Shown here piece after piece: positions 7,675 through 10,084 of a DNA stretch of 10,084 nt (position 1 is the stretch's first letter; each line of letters starts with the position of its first letter). The DNA is from Candidatus Hydrogenedentota bacterium (lineage in GTDB: Bacteria > Hydrogenedentota > Hydrogenedentia > Hydrogenedentales > SCBR16-9): assembly GCA_007116095.1 (NCBI GenBank), contig SKJD01000176.1, positions 1 to 10,084 on the forward strand, read 5' to 3'. The position numbers and the translations under genes were made by a program. Below the pieces are notes generated by a model. The model had not been told where the DNA came from. It worked only from the letters and a program-made list of their open reading frames with translations, and did no database searches.

Positions 7675-7699
7675 TGACAGCAAGCGGCGCTTGCTGTCA
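7675..7699 (-). terminator. strong hairpin between fabH and the PDZ protein gene
   Basis: TGACAGCAAGC (7675-7685) and GCTTGCTGTCA (7689-7699) form a perfect 11-bp stem with a 3-base loop, starting 2 bp after the fabH stop codon. No U run follows on the minus strand (it continues CGAACCG), so it does not look like a classic intrinsic terminator. It may stabilise the fabH mRNA 3' end, be a processing site, or reduce read-through into the downstream gene. Confidence 0.55.
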
Positions 7700-7701
7700 T
7701 T

Positions 7702-8703
7702 CTACCAGCGAATAACGGCTGAGGACCAGGTCAGCCCCGCGCCGAAGGCCGCCAGCAAGAGCATGTCTCCGGTTTTCAAACTCCCGTCTTGTACCGCTTG
7801 ATCCAGGGCAATGGGAATGGAGGCGGCGCTAGTATTACCCACCTTGTCCAGGTTGAGGTAGATCAGGTCTTCGCGCATGCCAAGGCGTCCCGCGGCCGAG
7901 GCAATGATCCGGACGTTGGCCTGGTGAGGAATAAAAATCGTTATTTCTTCCGGGTCGACCTCGGCCTGCTTCAAGGCTTCGGCGATGGCCTCGCCGAAAG
8001 CAACGACAGCCCGTTTGTAGAGTTCGCGTCCGTTCATGATAATGCCCGGTTCGATTTCCTGGGCATTTTCCGGGGTAATCGGGTAGCGCGATCCGCCGTA
8101 GGGCACATAGAGCAGATCACAAGCCGCGCCGTCGGCTGTGGAAAATACCGAAAGGATGCCGGGGAGAACGGCTCCTTGATCGTCCACCGTTTCCCCTGCC
8201 CGCACCACCACCGCACCGGCGCCGTCACCGAAAAGCACCGCGGTATCCCGCTTGTTCCACTCCAGCAGATTGGACATCTTCTCTGCGCCAACCACCAGGA
8301 TCGTGCGGTAGCGGCCGGAATGGATCAGGGCATCGGCCATTTCCAGGGCATAGATAAAGCCGGAACAGGCGGCGTTGATGTCCACGGCCGCTACACGCCT
8401 GATTCCGAGATGTTTTTGTAGAAAGCAGGCAGCGGATGGCATCACCATATCCGGGGTCAATGTGGCGCAAATAATATAGTCGATTTCCTCGGGCGCAATA
8501 CCGGCATTCTCAATGGCGCGCCGGGCCGCCACCGCCGACATATCCGAGACCGCCTCGTCTTTCGCGGCGATATGGCGCTGATGGATTCCGGTGCGCTGCC
8601 GAATCCAGTCGTCCGTCGTATCGACGAAGCTTTCCATTTCCTGGTTGGTCAATATGCGTTCTGGCAGATAATGGCCAGTACCTATAATACGTGTATTTTG
8701 CAT
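7702..8703 (-). CDS. fabH: beta-ketoacyl-ACP synthase III (FabH)
   Basis: A 333-residue cytoplasmic enzyme that condenses acetyl-CoA with malonyl-ACP to start fatty-acid synthesis. The length is normal for FabH. The start RIIGTGHYLPERILTN and DDWIRQRTGI (31-40) are family signatures. The catalytic triad is intact: Cys113 in NAACSGF, His260 in IFIPHQAN and Asn290 in KVGNTSAASIP. Glycine-rich FGDGAGAVVV (158-167) and LAAFGAGLTWSSAVIRW at the C-terminus also match. A TTG at 8730 is in frame, but the ATG at 8703 is chosen because AGGAAAG lies at 8719-8713 with a 9-base spacer and the sequence aligns from MQNTRIIG. It is not next to the usual plsX, fabD or fabG partners, at least inside this window. 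A specialised FabH-like synthase is possible but nothing suggests it. Confidence 0.95.
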   Translation of the reverse strand: MQNTRIIGTGHYLPERILTNQEMESFVDTTDDWIRQRTGIHQRHIAAKDEAVSDMSAVAARRAIENAGIAPEEIDYIICATLTPDMVMPSAACFLQKHLGIRRVAAVDINAACSGFIYALEMADALIHSGRYRTILVVGAEKMSNLLEWNKRDTAVLFGDGAGAVVVRAGETVDDQGAVLPGILSVFSTADGAACDLLYVPYGGSRYPITPENAQEIEPGIIMNGRELYKRAVVAFGEAIAEALKQAEVDPEEITIFIPHQANVRIIASAAGRLGMREDLIYLNLDKVGNTSAASIPIALDQAVQDGSLKTGDMLLLAAFGAGLTWSSAVIRW

Positions 8704-9230
8704 GCGCAAAATCTTTCCTGAATTGGTCAATGGGGTAAAATGCTACAGGCATCGGAGAAAGGCACATAAGAGGGCGATGCAGGCCATTGTAGAAACGCCG
8801 GACAATGCCTACCCGATGTCAGGAATGTGTTAAAACAGGCTCAAAGTGGCGATTCCCCCGGCGCCGCATAAATAATAGCATATAACCGGCAAAAAATTCG
8901 ACCCGTCGCCTCGGGGAAATGCGGTTTGTAAGTTTATCCCTAAAACGTTTATGGTAAAGGATCAGGACATGAATACCGCGCTGACATCATCGTGCTTGCA
9001 AATATATCAAGGGCTGCCTGCCAATCAGTCGATCAGGGGCAATGCAACGCCGCGCACCTTGTCATGTAAGCCCGATTCATCGCCCTTAACCGCATCCTGT
9101 TAATTTGCGAAATGACAGTCCCGCAGGTGTATGGCGGGCTGGACGCATAGCGGGCAGGTTGGGCATACCGCCCGCCGCCAACACAGCAACAGGAGGGGCG
9201 ATACATTCGCTTCTCGCAGAGGTAGGTGTA
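8704..9230. promoter_or_regulatory. divergent intergenic region between fabH and the Gfo/Idh/MocA gene
   Basis: This stretch of about 530 bp has no convincing gene. It should carry the promoters for both flanking genes, but I find no clear sigma70 pair. Structures seen: an imperfect inverted repeat AGGCCATTGT/ACAATGCCT (8781-8790/8802-8810), an AAACGTTT palindrome (8943-8950), and a GC-rich hairpin at 9150-9175. An AGGAGG at 9191-9196 is not followed by a usable start codon at normal distance. Confidence 0.45.
9150..9175 (+). other. GC-rich leader hairpin upstream of the Gfo/Idh/MocA gene
   Basis: GCGGGC-A-GGT (9150-9159) pairs with ACCGCCCGC (9167-9175), a 9-bp stem with one bulged A and a 7-base loop. 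It ends 55 bp before the start codon and has no U run. It could be a leader structure in the mRNA, or chance in GC-rich sequence. Confidence 0.35.
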
Positions 9231-10084
9231 ATGAACCGAAGAGATTTCCTGAAAGCCGGCGCCGCCAGTGTCGCGGCAGCCCCAATGATTATGTCCGGTC
9301 GGGCGTTGGGCATGACCCAGCCCGGACCAAATGACCGCGTGCGCATTGGCCTGATTGGCTTGGGCGGACGCTGCAACGGTGTTGCCCGCGACACCCTGCG
9401 CCTGGACGACGTGGACATTGTCGCCGCCTGTGACTGCTTCAAGCCACGGCTGGACGCCGCCATGAGCGCCTTGGGCGATGAGCATGGCTGGACCCCGTAC
9501 CTCGATTACCGCGAGATGATTGAGAAGGAAGAGCTGGACGGCGTCATGGTGATCACTACGACCCATGCCCGCGCCAGCATCACCTGCGACGCGATGATCG
9601 CCGGACTGGACGTCTACATCGAAAAGCCCATGTCGCTAACCATTGCCGAAGGCCGTCACATGGTGAACGTCGCCCGCAAGTACGACCGGGTGACGCAGGT
9701 TGGTTCGCAACAGCGCTCGATCCCGCTCAACCTGTGGGCCAGTGATCTGGTCAAGAACGGCGCCATCGGCCGGGTGCACACCGTGCTGGCTCCGAATTTC
9801 ATGGGCCCCAGGCACTGGGACGCCAGTCAGGAAGAACCCCTGCCCGAAGGCGGAACCGAAGGCTGGTGGGATATTTGGACCAACCAGGCCGAGTTCCGTC
9901 CCTACCATTCCCAAATCCACCGGGGCTGGGGCCATTACTGGGCCTATGATGGCGGCGGCCAGAGCTTTGGCGTGACCGGTTGGGGCACGCACAGCTATGA
10001 CCAGATAAACCGTGGTCTGGGCACGGATTACACCGGCCCGGTCGAAGTGATCCTGGACGAACCGCTCGAACACCGGCCCAACGG
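9231..10084 (+). CDS. Tat-exported Gfo/Idh/MocA family oxidoreductase, 3' end outside window
   Basis: The visible 284 codons begin with a twin-arginine signal (MNRRDFLKAGAASVAAAPMIM), so export in folded form with its cofactor is expected. The NAD(P)-binding Rossmann start is VRIGLIGLGGRCNG (37-50); the third glycine of GxGxxG is Cys48. The conserved EKP motif is at 131-133 in VYIEKPMS, with Lys132 the usual catalytic lysine. The C-terminal substrate domain starts near VGSQQRS (157-163), and DGGGQSFGVTGWGTHSYDQ (240-258) matches the GGG...D/G-H-x-D region of secreted members. The family oxidises or reduces sugars, inositols and related compounds; the substrate is not predictable. AGAGG at 9218-9222 with an 8-base spacer supports the ATG at 9231. 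The frame remains open to the window edge; related proteins are usually 400-470 residues, so roughly a third or more is missing. Confidence 0.92.
   Translation, partial: MNRRDFLKAGAASVAAAPMIMSGRALGMTQPGPNDRVRIGLIGLGGRCNGVARDTLRLDDVDIVAACDCFKPRLDAAMSALGDEHGWTPYLDYREMIEKEELDGVMVITTTHARASITCDAMIAGLDVYIEKPMSLTIAEGRHMVNVARKYDRVTQVGSQQRSIPLNLWASDLVKNGAIGRVHTVLAPNFMGPRHWDASQEEPLPEGGTEGWWDIWTNQAEFRPYHSQIHRGWGHYWAYDGGGQSFGVTGWGTHSYDQINRGLGTDYTGPVEVILDEPLEHRPN

Noticed and set aside
8969..9103. 44-codon plus-strand frame (MNTALTSSCLQIYQG...) in the gap before the Gfo/Idh/MocA gene
   Set aside because: The ribosome site is weak (AGGA too close to the ATG) and no family features or signal sequence are seen; likely chance.
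9131..9334. 67-codon plus-strand frame overlapping the Gfo/Idh/MocA start
   Set aside because: It overlaps the clear Tat signal and Rossmann start in another frame, and its product is Arg/Gly/Ser-rich with no domain-like pattern.
9033..9566. 177-codon minus-strand frame
   Set aside because: It is antisense to the Gfo/Idh/MocA gene and shows no family motif.

Overview
The window reads as chromosome from a free-living, gram-negative-type bacterium of the Planctomycetota / Lentisphaerota / Verrucomicrobiota / Hydrogenedentota kind. The evidence is the gene mix: a large prepilin-like protein with an [24 protein letters not shown] start and a C-terminal DG motif, a Tat-exported Gfo/Idh/MocA oxidoreductase, a PhyH-type dioxygenase of the WxWxQDYGYWY kind, and a glycoside hydrolase lipoprotein. 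I lean towards Hydrogenedentota, but that is recall of gene content and not a phylogenetic result. Base composition is moderately GC-rich in genes and more AT-rich between them. No rRNA, tRNA, CRISPR array, insertion sequence or phage gene is visible.

Layout. At 1-14 a minus-strand gene begins and leaves the window. Positions 15-313 are non-coding and hold a 13-bp inverted repeat, a REP-like palindrome and an A/T-tract hairpin. A clan GH-A glycoside hydrolase lipoprotein lies on the minus strand (314-2404). It is divergent from a secreted prepilin-like protein (2829-3851, plus), across a 424-bp regulatory gap with repeated GCAAAC/GTTTGC dyads. The prepilin gene ends at a strong intrinsic terminator (3876-3926). 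Convergent to it is a DUF4236-TPR protein (3971-5020, minus). A PhyH-family dioxygenase (5277-6083, plus) follows, convergent with a secreted retropepsin-like/PDZ protein (6094-7635, minus). That gene lies 66 bp downstream of fabH (7702-8703, minus), with an 11-bp-stem hairpin between the two. After a gap of about 530 bp, a Tat-signal Gfo/Idh/MocA oxidoreductase starts at 9231 and runs off the right edge.

How the genes fit together. There is no single obvious pathway. Four of the seven substantial genes encode exported products: a lipoprotein, a prepilin-like protein, a Sec-exported PDZ protein and a Tat oxidoreductase. The glycoside hydrolase and the Gfo/Idh/MocA protein suggest glycan and sugar use. 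FabH is housekeeping fatty-acid initiation.

The most notable observations are substitutions at expected functional positions. The PhyH protein has Arg where the first iron-binding His should be. The retropepsin-like protein has DTA and DLN in place of DTG. The Gfo/Idh/MocA protein has Cys at the third glycine of GxGxxG. Several non-coding dyads also stand out. I see no strong case for a new defence or mobile system here.
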